In this document: positions 1-11,289 of the stretch, piece after piece
Layout of the letters: every line of letters begins with the position of its first letter
Position numbering within the stretch: position 1 is the stretch's first letter
From: Stomorhina lunata
Lineage: Eukaryota; Arthropoda; Insecta; Diptera; Rhiniidae
Direction: 5' to 3'
DNA: 64,000 nucleotides
Assembly (NCBI GenBank): GCA_933228675.1
Contig: OW121743.1
Coordinates: forward strand, 109,797,468 to 109,861,467
Position numbers and translations under genes: made by a program
Notes under the pieces: generated by a model
What the model saw: only the letters and a program-made list of their open reading frames with translations
Told to the model about the DNA's origin: nothing
Databases searched by the model: none

Positions 1-547
1 GTCAGCATAAAAGTTGCTTTTCCCCCCGAAAACATCAAAGATTTCCAATAAACGATAGAAATAATTGATTGCTGTTATAAGCATTAAATAAAAAATAAAC
101 TTTCCCCCAGACACATCAAAATCCACACCTCAGACATAAACGACCCCATACACATGCATTTCACATCTACATATAACAAAAGGGCAGACGGAATAAATGG
201 CATTGTACAATTTTTTGGAAAGGATTTTAACCAAAAAATTGTACAATGCCAGTGGACGGAAAAAAAACTGAACAACAAAAATAATCATATGTCATTCTTG
301 AATGACAGCAATTAATCTATGAATTAATGTCAATGTTGCATGCATTCAATGGTATTTAACGGTCAATATAGACGTCGTCTGTCTACCTAGAGCAAACACC
401 TACCCAGAGTTTGGTCAGTGAATGTCTATGGCCAAACATTCTACACAGACAAGGACTATAATTTTTAGCCATAACAATTATTTTCGCGTATCATTGTTGC
501 AACACGCAGGCAACAGAAAAGGGTGCAACAATTTTGCTTAATAAATT
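1..547. other. AT-rich spacer without recognised gene
   Basis: Non-repetitive AT-rich DNA with stops in all frames. The only structure I can support is the perfect hairpin listed separately at 198-251. Nothing coding was recognised here. Confidence 0.6.
198..251. repeat. perfect 21-bp inverted repeat (hairpin)
   Basis: Positions 198-218 and 231-251 are exact reverse complements, separated by a 12-nt loop. Each arm contains the smaller palindrome TTGTACAA. The stem-loop of about 54 nt is shorter than a typical animal pre-miRNA; it could be a remnant of a small inverted-repeat transposon or a chance snap-back. No function is shown. Confidence 0.85.
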
Positions 548-1454
548 CGTCATATTTCTATAGAAAACTTTTCGACATAAAAAATTTTCCAAAGAAAAGT
601 TTTCGATATAAAAATTTTTTGTATAAAAAATTTTTGCATATAAAAATTTTTCCACAAAAAAATTTTTGATACAAAAAATATTCTATAGAAAATTTTGCGA
701 TATATAAAATTTTCTATAAAAAATTTTTCAATATAAAACATTTTCTACAAAAAAATTTTCTCAATATAAAAAATTTCTATATAAAAATTTTTCGATATAA
801 AAAAATTTTTATAGAATTTCTTTCAATATAATAAATTTTTTATAGAAAATTTTACGATACAAATTGTAGAAACTTTTTCAATAAAAAAATATTTCTATAG
901 AAAATTTTTCGATATTTAAATTTTGGTATAGATAACTTTTGATATACAAATTTTTACATTAAAAACTTATCGATATAAAAATTTTCGTTTTGAAAATTGT
1001 TAGATATAAAAATTTTCGATTAGAAAATTTTTAGATATAAAAATTTTCGTTTAGAAAATTTTTCGATATAAAAATTTTCGTTTAGAAAATTTTTCGATAT
1101 AAAAAATTGCGTTTAGAAAATTTTTCGATATAAAAATTTTCGTTTAGAAAATTTTCGTATAGAAAATTTTTCGATATAAAAATTTTCGTTTTGAAAATTT
1201 TTCGATATAAAAATTTTCGTTTTGAAAATTTTTCGATATAAAAATTTTCGTTTTGAAAATTTTTAGATATAAAAATTTTCGTTCAGAAAATTTTTCGATA
1301 TAAAAATTTTCGTTTAGAAAATTTTTCGATATAAAAATTTTCGTTTAGAAAATTTTTCGATATAAAAATTTTCGTTTAGAAAATTTTTCGATATACAAAT
1401 TTTCGTTTTGAAAATTTTTCGATATAAAAATTTTCGTTTAGAAAATTTTCTTTT
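548..1454. repeat. minisatellite array A (about 30-31 bp unit, CGATATA spacer)
   Basis: Tandem, imperfect units alternate TTTTCGTTTAGAAAA with TTTTTCGATATAAAA. The left third is degenerate with variable unit length, while 960-1450 is much more regular, as expected if homogenisation was recent at that end. The spacer CGATATA is shared with array D and the right half of array H. Short open frames across it are products of the repeat, not genes. Confidence 0.95.
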
Positions 1455-3258
1455 TATGTGCCACCCTATACCTTAATTTGTTGGGTGTAAAAAATACGGA
1501 TTAACATTTCACATCTCTTTTCAAACATTATTCAAATATGCAGTTTGGTGGCAAAAGGAAGCTACAAAAGTACATCTTCTCATTTGACAAACAAAAAAAA
1601 AGTACTTAGTAGCATTTAAGCATATGAAGGCTATTTTGGACACCGAAAAAAAGCCAAAACAAATCACATATAACACGCAGACGCATTTTACAAAATGACA
1701 CATGTCTAATCGCCATCATTTGTCACAATGCCAACAAAAGGCATATCATAGCAGGAGCAGCACTACACCATTATACACTATCCTCAGACAGCAGTTGAAA
1801 TAGAATTTGTAGTAGTTGCAATTGTAAGAATGAGTATGTTGTAATGACATTTTTTTCCAGCGGTACAGAAGTGCTCAGACAAGACCACAGCGGCTGTGGT
1901 TAGAGGGGCTTTGACATTTAGTCGTCATTGTAACCCATGTTTAAAGTCGGCATTCGGTTTTTTTGAAGTTTTATATATTTCTTTGACCAAAGTCACAAAA
2001 TATTTTTCACTCATGAACTCAAGTGATTATTAACAGGAGAGACAAAGTTGGGGAACAAAAAAAGGAAAATAATTTTTATTGTTTAAAAACATGAATTGAA
2101 GTACATATGTATTTGTTATTTAGTTTTATGTGTGGCAAGATAATGCTGAATGTGTTAGTGAAACCCAGTAGTGCCAAATAGAAAGAATTAATTTTTAAAA
2201 TAGCCGAATGTTATAAAAATGCATATCTCGTTGGATATGGTTAAAAGCTGTCTGTCTGTTGCATCGTCGAATTAGTCTTCGGTTGCTAATTTTAGAAATC
2301 TTTTCTTCTTTTGAGTCAAAAATAAAATGTTCCTTTTTTGCAACTGCTGGGTAAAAATTTATGCTATTATTTGGTGTCGCTTAAAATTGTATTATCATTT
2401 ATATAAAATCAAGTGGTATGATAATGAAGAATGTTTTAGATTATAAATACATTCATTGTACATTTTAACTGATAAAATCTAAATATTTCTTTCATTTCAG
2501 TTAAAGTTGAAGTGTAACATTTTAGCGACCAAGTTGCACGAAATTCATAACAATAGCTTCATATCCGAAACATGATATATATTCCCTTAAAAATCGCAGG
2601 CAAAAAAAATACTAAACATTCGAAAAAAAACATTTTACCACTATAATTGAAGACGTCCAGAACAAAATGTAACAACTCCGTTTTATAAGAAAATAAAACG
2701 AATTTTTTTCTTTTTCGCACAAAATAATATTTAGTAAGCACCCAAAATTCATATTTTTCCATTTCCTGTTTTCTGTTTTGAGAAGAATCAAACCATTTGC
2801 AAAATCAATTTGAATTTTTTGATTAAGAGGCTGTTAGTTCAAAAAGTAACAAATCCAAATCCGTAATCCTAAAATTGTTTTCAACGAAAAATTTTATGAA
2901 AAATATTCATTATTTGAAATGTTATTACAAATAAAAGACTTTTTTACTAAAAGGAACTATTTGAATATTAAGACCAATTATGCACTACTAGAGCACTTAT
3001 TAAGCTTGTATCTCCTATATCTCGAAAACTGCAAAGCAGATTTCAAACAATGTGTATTGTTATGTGATAGATCGAGGCATACAGGTATGTGATGGACATT
3101 TTTCGTTTTCAAATCGATCGATTTCAGACATATTTTTTTTAGCTAATTTTCGGTTATTTCCCCCAAAAAAACTGAAAATTTTGGCTTTAATCCTTTTGAC
3201 TTTTATTTTATCTTTAATTCGGTTTGAATTTTTTGGAAAAATAACCGAAAATTCTCTC
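1455..3258. other. AT-rich spacer; one exon candidate inside
   Basis: Mostly unique AT-rich sequence with many stops. The only candidate coding signal is the acceptor-led open frame at 1861-2033. Short open frames on the minus strand around 1521-1703 and 2559-2762 are rich in Phe, Tyr and Lys, as expected from AT-rich noise, and are not annotated. Confidence 0.5.
1861..2033 (+). other. possible internal or terminal exon (low confidence)
   Basis: A good 3' splice acceptor (TTTTTTTCCAG, ending at 1860) is followed by a frame open for 56 codons, from 1863 to a TAA at 2031-2033. The first 20 or so codons are GC-richer than the surroundings (CAG AAG TGC TCA GAC AAG ACC ACA GCG), giving residues VQKCSDKTTAAVVRGA; the rest becomes AT-rich and less protein-like, so a real exon might end early at an internal donor. 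I do not recognise the peptide. No partner exon is visible nearby. A chance open frame behind a chance acceptor is the main alternative. Confidence 0.2.
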
Positions 3259-3433
3259 AAAACAAGTAAGAAAGCGCTATAGTCGGTCAAGCCGACCATA
3301 CGATACCCTTCACCACTAAGGTCAAAGGTGTTATTTTTCCTGTGTAAAGACAAATATTTGCTAAATTTTGCCATCATACAAACATTTTCTCAAAACTTAT
3401 ATATTCAACCTGTTTCCGTCATTTGGACTTATA
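3259..3433 (-). mobile_element. INE-1-like element, 3'-terminal fragment
   Basis: This is the reverse complement of the right end of the full copy at 9186-9994: it starts AAAACAAGTAAGAAAGCGCT, continues through the inverted motif around CGGTCAAGCCGACC, and matches until about 3433, where similarity stops abruptly in unrelated sequence. It is therefore a fragment truncated inside the element. Confidence 0.8.
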
Positions 3434-3549
3434 CGATCGTTTTCCATCACATACCTGATAGAAATGAAACGGTATCGTTTTCGAATGTTAGTAAACCCCC
3501 TTTATAGCACTTTTGTCTAAGTCGCCAACAAAGCAACAACAAAAGTGTG

Positions 3550-3835
3550 GGAAATAAAAAAATTCTAAAACTGAAAAATGTTTGTGTGTTTCTGTTCAGA
3601 TGATAATCTTCGCTTTATGTTGATATTTGTTGGACACAATATTAATTTGTATTTATGCAGTCCCTCAAATTGTACAAAATGTGTGGTTTTCGCTCTGTCT
3701 AGAATTAGGGATAATCTTCCTGATGAGATGTCCTAACCAACCATCGAAACCCGTCGAGAAGAGTTTTCCCCACCAACATTTTTTGGTTTTATCAAAAAAC
3801 TATTTATTTATAATAATAAAAAATTGTAATAAACT
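3550..3835 (-). repeat. dispersed repeat X, copy 1 (diverged)
   Basis: Shares several blocks with the copies at 7232-7525 and 14115-14437, including GAAAACTG...AAATGTTTG, TGATAATCTTCGCTTT, TTTTCGCTCTGTCTA, and ACCAACCATCGAAACCCGTC. It is clearly more diverged than copies 2 and 3. The family is not one I can name, and no transposase or reverse transcriptase motif is visible. Confidence 0.75.
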
Positions 3836-4634
3836 GGAATCTTAGTGCAATACACCACAGTAAACTTTTTAATGCAGTGAATCTTATTGAAACTAGAAAA
3901 ATATAGTTTTGTGGTTTTTCTATTTATTGAAAATGGACCCAGGAGGCCTGGGGATCGAAAAACTGTTCTTTCAAATTGCATCAGTTTTTTTTTTATCTCA
4001 AAACGTTAAAATGCTGTGCGGATAAAGGTAATTTTTTAAATATTTGTAGTAATACAATTTAAGTTTTAACTGAAAGAAAAAAATTAACGCTCCCACTTTT
4101 TTTGAAATAACCAAAATCGAAAAACTGCAGCAGCAAATATTCAATAATATAAAGATTTGCCGTATGGTCTATTTGAAAAGTCCTATAAAAAAGAGAGTAT
4201 AAAGATTTTACCCTATTTCGGAAATAACTAATTTGACGATTATTCAATGAGAGAAAGCTAAGGCATACACACGTGCTCATGAAATGTATGTTTGTTTAAG
4301 CGTTTATGTGTTTTTCGTTGTTGTTTATCCACTTTAATTTTACTTTGGCAGAAAAAAATGTATTCTTTTTATGTGACCTTCTCCGAGAAAAGGGACCTAG
4401 TGTTTAAAAAAAAACGGGTTTAGACTTAAAAGTGGATTCTGGTACCTAAAAGGGTATATAATAAGATGAAATGTGTTAGATTTCTGATAAAAATTTATTT
4501 ACCCCATAAAAACGATCTTGGAAAAATCGATAAAAATGAGAAAAACATTAAAATATTTTTTATTTTCTTGTTTTTCTTAAAACCTAATTTTCACACACTT
4601 TTATAAATTTTATAAAGTCTTTGGCTGCAGAGAT
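3836..4634. other. AT-rich spacer
   Basis: No gene, RNA or repeat recognised. The short minus-strand open frame at 4059-4280 lacks protein-like composition. Confidence 0.5.
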
Positions 4635-4925
4635 ATTGGTAATATTTGACGATTCTTTGATATTGGTTTGGCGGTTGACTGACGATGGTTTGACAATTAT
4701 TTGATGAGTTGTTTAACGATTGACTGACGTTTGTTTGATGACTGTTGAAGATCATTGGACGATTTTTTGTTTTTTTTTATTATTTGAAGATTGTTGACGA
4801 CTATTCGATAATTGTTTTATCGGTATTTGATGATGATTTGATTTGGTGTCAGGTGATTGTTTTATGATTAATAGATGATTGTTTGACGACTGTTTGTTGA
4901 TTATTTGGCGACTGATATTGAAGAT
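4635..4925. repeat. degenerate short tandem repeat (TTTGACGATTG-like)
   Basis: A run of loosely repeated 10-13 bp words such as TTTGACGATT, TTTGATGACTG, TTGACGACTATT and TTTGACGACTG occurs without strict period. It looks like an old, decayed minisatellite unrelated to the AT-core arrays. Confidence 0.6.
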
Positions 4926-6540
4926 CTCTTTTTTTATAATATCTATTGACTCCTAAGCCATCAGACTAAATTTCTTGAAAGTTTTACAATATGAAATGTT
5001 TGTTTCAACCATGAAGTGCATTGTATTTCAAACAGATTTTTCTTAGATGACACAATATACTGCAGAGATCGTCTCTTGCTCAAAATGCGCTTTTCAACTT
5101 TAATTCATATGGGATCCAATTTCCCTGAGTTTAAATCAATTAGGATTAATTAAAATGCTTTAAAACGTGTGGTTCGAAACAATCATTCAATTTCTTCTTG
5201 TGTTTGACAACAACCTTCGTCGAATAATGCTTCCTCGAGCCTAACCGAGACTCGGGTTGTAGTGTAAAAATATCCACTTTTGAATCGCTCAAATTATCGT
5301 TTACAAGTTTCTTGAGTCTATCAACAATCAATAACTTTCAGCAGCCGTTTTCTTGAAATGAAAAAATGTGATCAGACTTCCCTGAAAAATACATTTTTTG
5401 GGCACATCTATCGAATACTAAACAATAATAAAGGAAGGTTAAAATTGCAAAAACAAAATTCCTTGAAAATTTGAGCTCGTGCACCTATGACCAGTTCAAA
5501 AAAGATCCAAATTTTGACCTTTGACCCAGTAAAGAAAGGGTTAATCTTTCTCAAAATCAAAAACAAATTTCAGCATCAATTTTCTAAAGATTGACCAACA
5601 ATATTCGTTATTATTTTTATTAAAATTGAATATAAGTAAAATTAACCGAACATCTACTCAATGATGATCGAAAATTTACATTTTCACGAAATTCTACGAT
5701 TTTAAATCGCTGATACGGCAACAAGGTTCAAGTTATAGACCTAATTTTTTTAAGTTTTATTCTCGTATTCATTTGTTTCAAGGAAGTGGAAAGAAAATTT
5801 GCAACTTGTTATATTTGTTGAATAAAATATTGAAAAAATCAAAAAATGATTTTGAAACCGATCAGAGAAGAGGTAAAATTTTCTAATCTAAAAAAACTAA
5901 GTATAGTTAATAACATTATGATAAAATGGCCTGTAAGTACTAAATATTATAGGCCATAGAATTGTAAGTCATGTTTTACTTTGGAATTTCTATATTCTAA
6001 AGTATTAACGATGTTCTTGACAATCACCATCATCTCCTCTTATAAGATTGATCTCAAATTTTCAAGGGACTATTTTCTTTAGCAATTCGAACCAATCTGG
6101 GGGTTGGCGTCAAGCAAATTAAAACTTTAAAAAGTAGCTGGTACCAAATCGACACTATTATCAAATTTAAGCCAATGAACTTTTTAGCCTGGCTACAATA
6201 TCATTTAATTTCGGGTATACAAATTTTCTCGGAAAGTATTTTCATACAAAATTTTTCAATATGGGCAAATCCGCAAAACATTAAACCAAGGTCAAAATTT
6301 AAAAACTGTCAATAACGCGTATTTGTGTTTATGGAAAAATTAACCATATATTGATCCTTTAGAATATATAATGGATACAATTTTTGATTACTCTCTTCGT
6401 GAATGGCAGGCCTTTATTTGCACCCATCTCGAATTTTTATACATTTTTTAAAATAATAGGTTTTGTAAAAGTTCATAAAAATCGCAAAAACATCCATTTA
6501 GGTATCAAGTTTCAGTAGGGACTCAAAGTCTGCTTAATTT
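4926..6540. other. AT-rich spacer
   Basis: No supported gene. A minus-strand open frame at 5146-5331 (61 codons, no ATG start, stop immediately upstream) has a fairly balanced composition with Lys, Asp, Val and His, and could be a decayed coding remnant, but I recognise no domain in it. Confidence 0.4.
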
Positions 6541-7231
6541 TATATAATTAGATGTAAAAAACCCCATCGAAAGTAATTGGAGTGATATAATAACGTCAAG
6601 TAAAAAAGGGCTCACAGTGTGTAGCGTCCGTCACAGAAATAAAGTTTTTTTTTTTAATTTGACTAGTGCAATTTTTCTTTTTCTCCAATTTAACTTGGTT
6701 CCTAAAGAGAACTTATAGTTTGCTTAACATAATATGTATCGGAAAGTATGTAGCGTCCGTCACAGTATATATTTTTAACAAAATTATATTTATAAAATAC
6801 AAAATTTACGAAGAAATGTCCGTCTTATTCATAAAGCAATAACACTGTCTATATCCACAGATTAAAGATATTAGGTGTTAGAAAAAATATACAGTGGGGC
6901 AATTTTGATGCTTTTGAAGTTTGATTTTTTTTTTTTTTTTTTTTGGGACACTCTAACAGCTAGCCGCAGCATTCTCGTTTTGTGAAATGTTAAATTGTGC
7001 CCAAAAATCGCATTTTAACCGCGAACATGAAAATTAAGCAGATGAAATTCGGGAACAAATTCAGATCATTATTTTCACTGATTTACGAATCTTTAAAAAA
7101 AATATGAAATGTGATTTTTTTCCTAGTAAAAAACATTCAAGTAAGAACTGTATCGTCCGTCACATAGCATCCGCAACAGTTCATTTATGGATTTTTGTTG
7201 AAACTGGAAACTTCAAAAAAAAAAAGAGTAT

Positions 7232-7525
7232 TCGTATTTGATCCCAAACCTGTTACATTTATTTATTAATGTAACAGATCAATTTATTGATAAAAAGCCA
7301 AAAAATGTTTGCGGAGAAACCAAATTCCTCGACGCGTTTCGATGGTTGGTTAGGCCATCTCTTCAGGAGGATTATCCCCAATTTAGACAGTTTGAAAACC
7401 TCGCATTATTACTACGTTTACAAACAAAACTTATGTGAATTATGTTCATAAACCATAAGTAAAAGCGTAGATTATCGACTGAACAAAAACAAACATTTTT
7501 CAGTTTTCATCTGCCTTCACTTCCC
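7232..7525 (+). repeat. dispersed repeat X, copy 2
   Basis: Nearly identical, in opposite orientation, to 14115-14437. It includes a frame open from 7238 to 7438 whose central part (residues CGETKFLDAFRWLVRPSLQE) is also open in copy 3. Key shared blocks are GGGAT/ATCCC near the left edge, the inverted pair TGTTACATT...AATGTAACA at about 7250-7278, and CTTCACTTCCCACA at the right edge. It might be a fragment of a coding transposon, but I cannot match the peptide to a family. Confidence 0.8.
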
Positions 7526-8010
7526 ACAGTCTTGCTTTAAAATATAACTTTAAAATATTTGATAAAATTTGTAATCCTCTGATTTTTCTCTATCTTTAAT
7601 GTATTCACAATTTTTTTATTACTATGACCGATTTGATGGATATTACAGAAACACTTGTTCAAAAAAAAGCAGATTTAAATATCATTGCGGATGAAAATTT
7701 ATTTTCATTTCGATGGATGAATAAAAAAGAGGGATTTATATTTGAAATATCAATATCCCTTATGATGAAAATTTTAAATATCTTTAACGATAAATATCCA
7801 AACAGAAAAATATTTTATTGTTTGTTTTATTTTTGAACTTCTGTTTTGTCTTTGAAAAAATAAAATATTTTTGAAATTTTGAAATTTTTAACAATGAATG
7901 TATGAAGATGATTCCAATTAATTGCAATTTTTTAGGACATCAAAGTTAAACCTAATAGCAATAATGGACTATTAACCGTTTTAATATAAAATTTGCAACA
8001 GTAATTAAAT
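7526..8010. other. AT-rich spacer
   Basis: No supported gene. The plus-strand open frame at 7624-7836 (70 codons) is rich in Ile, Phe, Lys and Asn, typical of AT-rich noncoding sequence. Confidence 0.45.
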
Positions 8011-8013
8011 TTA

Positions 8014-8253
8014 TTGTTATTTAAACGACCTAAAGACTTTTTATACCATGACAAATTTTCTTCTTCTGCCATCCTTGACTCCCAGTGGAGCATAGGGCTT
8101 GGGAGGATGCAGCAGTTGCCTGGCGTCTCCAGCTACCAGGTAAGAACTGTATCCAATTACCACTCTAACCTTCTCGTGGTACATCCTGGAAATCTGAGCA
8201 ACCTAGTTTTTGATGCGGTAAACAAACCGTATGGGATTCTACATCAGGCCTAA
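8014..8253 (+). other. open frame in GC-richer block, possibly transposon-derived
   Basis: An ATG-initiated frame of 79 codons lies in a block (8040-8280) with clearly higher GC than its surroundings. Its central residues (for example GRMQQLPGVSSYQVRTVSN) look more protein-like than the other short frames. I recognise no family. The block sits between copies of the GCGTCCGTCAC motif, so decayed transposon sequence is as likely as a host gene. Confidence 0.2.
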
Positions 8254-8402
8254 TACAAGAAGGAGTTATCCTAGAGCCATTCCAACGTATATGGTCTAAG
8301 GGTCTAAGATAATTGTATTTGTTTAAATACGAAAATGCAGCTTCTGTTCAACATGTAAGTTGCGGCTGCAAGCAGGCGTCAGTCTCGGACCGAACGGCTC
8401 GC

Positions 8403-8409
8403 TATAAAA
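8403..8409 (+). promoter_or_regulatory. TATA-box candidate
   Basis: TATAAAA occurs directly after the GC-rich run CGGACCGAACGGCTCGC and about 49 bases before an ATG at 8458. GC-rich sequence flanking the box is a common feature of strong insect TATA promoters and of retroelement LTR promoters. No experimental start site is known. Confidence 0.35.
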
Positions 8410-8457
8410 ACGTGGCTTGTGTCTTTGTACCCATAACCCATCGACTTAGCACTCACG

Positions 8458-8589
8458 ATGTTTGAAGTATGGAAAGAAACAACATTACAGAATATCATAC
8501 TCCAAGGGGTAATCATGCGAGAAATCCCCCTGCTACGGCAGCTGGCGCAAGGATTTTGGTGTTGCCTAATCTATGCAAGAACATTATGA
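8458..8589 (+). CDS. small ORF downstream of the TATA-like box (hypothetical, 43 aa)
   Basis: The frame starts ATG at 8458 with an A at position -3 and stops with TGA at 8587-8589. The peptide begins MFEVWKETTLQN, contains REIPLLRQLAQGFWCC at about residues 21-36, and carries no signal peptide or motif I recognise. A second frame through the same DNA (8469-8684) is also open, which weakens the case. GC-rich codons and the preceding TATA-like box are the reasons for listing it. It could be a genuine short gene, the 5' part of a spliced gene, or a remnant of a mobile element promoter and leader. Confidence 0.2.
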   Translation: MFEVWKETTLQNIILQGVIMREIPLLRQLAQGFWCCLIYARTL

Positions 8590-8599
8590 TGAATGAAAC

Positions 8600-9185
8600 C
8601 AGGACATATAGAGAAATGAAATTTGAATATTTTATATCAACATTTTTTTTTTCATCGGATGAAAAGAGATTAAAATTATTTTGAACTGATAAATATCCCA
8701 AACGATTTTTTTATTTTCATCGGATTGAAAAACAATACAAAAATTTTCGAACAATTGAAAATCTTTAGGGATTTTTATTATTTTTTAAACTTCAATGATT
8801 GTTTTAGTATGGATTAAAATATAAAAATATTGTTTAAAAAGTATTAATATTCGGTCTCTGAAAAAAAGTCACTTCCTTTTTTTGTAGCGTCCGTCACAGG
8901 ACTTTAAAAGCGAATATCTTTTTCATCCAAAAGAAGTATGTAAATTAAAAAATGCAATTCGATACCACAATCGATGGGCTAATATTATCTGAAATCTGTG
9001 CAAAGATATCTAGGGTAGAACGACGATGGGATACATTTAAGTACAACAAATGTATCGTCCGTCATGAAGGATTTGCCCATATCTAAATTTTTGCGATATC
9101 GACAAAAAATATTTTATAGATTTTTTTATGAAGAAATTCTGAATACTGAAACATTTTCTATACCAATAATATAAAAAGCGGTTTT
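8600..9185. other. AT-rich spacer
   Basis: Only two GCGTCCGTCAC motif copies (8884, 9052) are of note. No gene recognised. Confidence 0.5.
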
Positions 9186-9994
9186 TATACCCTTCACCAC
9201 CATATTTAGGTGGAAAGGGTATTATAAGTTTGTGCTGATGTTTGTAACGCATAGAAATATTTGTCTTAGACCCACTTTTTAGTATACCAATAGACTTAGA
9301 ATCACTTTCTGAGTCGATTTAGCGATGTCCGTCCGTCCGTCTGGCTGGCTGGACGGCTGGCTGGACCCCCATGTAAACCTTGTAATCAAACTACAGATCG
9401 CAATTCTAAAGATAATTTGATGAAATTTGGCACAGATCATTTTTTTGATAATGGGACCATGGCTATTGAAATTGGTCAAAATCGGTCCATTATTTATGGT
9501 ACCTCTCATAGGTCCCACTTCCCGGAATTGCTATATTGGCCACAAATATCAATATTTTTTCATGAAATTTAAAACAAATACTGCTTATGTAAACATAAAT
9601 CACTGTACCAAATTTGAAATCGGTCCACATTTGACCATAGCTCCCATACAAACTCTTCTTTAAAAACCCACTAAATGAGACAAAAAATCACTAAAACGCT
9701 CGTAAATCTAAAGATAATGAAAATTTTGAGCTTATTTGTTGCATATATAATTTTTGTAACAACTGTAATCCATTTGCCAAATTTCAAGATAATCGGTCCA
9801 GATTTGACCCTAGCTCTCATATAAGTCCAAATGACGGAAACAGGTTGAATATATAAGTTTTGAGAAAATGTTTGTATGATGGCAAAAATTAGCAAATATT
9901 TGTCTTTATACAGGAAAAATAACACCTTTGACCTTAGTGGTGAAGGGTATCGTATGGTCGGCTTGACCGACTATAGCGCTTTCTTACTTGTTTT
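9186..9994 (+). mobile_element. full-length INE-1/DINE-1-like (Helitron-derived) element
   Basis: This 809-bp copy is the best reference for the family here. It begins TATACCCTTCACCACC with a short hairpin closing at GGTGGAAAGGGT, has an internal GTCCGTCCGTCCGTCTGGC tract followed by GGCTGG repeats at 9327-9365, and ends with GTGAAGGGTATCGTATGG, a hairpin around GGTCGGCTTGACCGAC, and CTATAGCGCTTTCTTACTTG. From memory, Drosophila INE-1/DNAREP1 has the same order: a TATACCC start, a GTCCGTC tract, and a GGGTAT...GTCG...CGACTATAGCG...CTTGTTTT end. It has no long open frame, so it is non-autonomous. Open frames inside it (9279-9925) are incidental. Confidence 0.7.
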
Positions 9995-11289
9995 AATTTG
10001 TTGTATTATATTAAAGAGAAGGATAAAGGCTCCATGCTGCTTCTAACATTGATTGCAATATGTCTCGAATTTCTGTTTGAAAATTATTTTTTGTTTATCT
10101 AATAATAATTTAATACTCAAAAACAACATAAATTTTCATTCAAAAAGACATTTAGAATTTCCAAAAAGAAAAAACCTATAAAACCAACCATATTGATATT
10201 TCATAAAACTTTATGTAAATACATATTAAAATATTTTTTTCTGCCATTTTATGCATAAATTACAAGATTTTGATGTTTTAAAAGTATAAATTTGGTTCTC
10301 AAAAAATAAAACTTTTTTCAGCTTTCAAAATGAATTAATGCAGACACTCATACATAATTTTTCTAAAAATAAACTTTTGTAAATAATTATTCAAATTTAT
10401 ATTAAAACGTAAAAAGAAGAAAATTAAAAGACGCAAAAAACCAAAGTAGACGTTTTTAAGTAAAAAGTTGAGAAAAAAAAACAGAAGAAAATGTTGAATC
10501 AAAAACCAGCTACAAAAACTCTTATTAGACTTATGTAAAAGGCGATGGGAAATGAAGATGCTGGGAAAAAAGGCTAAACAACGAATTTACAACATCTGCA
10601 ATTTGCCAGGCGTCTGGCAATTTGACAAGAACTTCACCGCATTTTGTGTTGCTTTCTTTTGCGTTTCTGCTTTTCTTTTTACTTTTTTTTTTGCAATTGT
10701 GATTAAGCAATTTTAGAGTTTTTATATTTTTTCGGTGTTTGTGTTCAATTTTCCGTTGGTGTTGTCTGCCTGAATTTTTGCTGTTTGTTGCAGTTGTTTT
10801 GCGTTTTTCACTTGTTCCAGTGTTTGCAAGTGTTTTAAATGAATGAAAGTGACATTTTAATTTTTTTTTGCGTGTTTTTTTTTAATAAATTGGAAACGTA
10901 TAAAAAAGTTTTCAAAATTATAACATCTGTATTATACGAAGCGTGCAGTTTCTTTTAAAATTTTTAAAAATAAATTTTTATCGTTTAAATCTGGCCGTTA
11001 CTGCAATTCGTATTTATTTGATTACGAGTACATTTCTGTATTGGAGGGCTTAATTAAAATTGCTACAAATTTAACAAAGTGACATTTAACAATTTATTTT
11101 GTTTTCAAGAATTGTGTAGAACTGAACTGAACTAAATTGAATTGCATGTAATGCAAAATTAATTAAACTTCAACTATGAAGAAAAGAACAAACTACAAAA
11201 CATTTTTGAGTTCAATTAATATGACGTGACTGGTTGTTAATGTTTTCCTCTGATGGATTTTGTAGTGTAAAAAATTGATGTTTCATCAA
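9995..11289. other. AT-rich spacer
   Basis: Unique sequence, very A/T rich; no gene, tRNA or repeat recognised. A slightly GC-richer patch at 10590-10660 (ATCTGCAATTTGCCAGGCG and around) has no open frame of note. Confidence 0.5.

Larger units (their letters stand above)
6600..9065 (+). repeat. recurring GCGTCCGTCAC motif in a 2.5-kb region
   Basis: The word GTAGCGTCCGTCACAG, or a close variant, occurs at about 6617, 6750, 7151 (GTATCGTCCGTCACATAG), 8884 and 9052 (GTATCGTCCGTCATGA), always on the plus strand. It is GC-rich in an AT-rich setting, so five occurrences are unlikely by chance. Spacing is irregular. It may mark internal repeats of one old, large transposable element that also holds the GC-richer block at 8.0-8.6 kb. 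I cannot define element ends. Confidence 0.55.

Noticed and set aside
8340..8400. tRNA or other small RNA gene in the GC-rich segment
   Set aside because: No A-box and B-box pair or cloverleaf could be drawn; no convincing tRNA was found elsewhere either.
9279..9925. Open frames on both strands inside the INE-1-like copy (likewise 53223-53581)
   Set aside because: They are not conserved as frames between the element copies in this window, and the family is non-coding.
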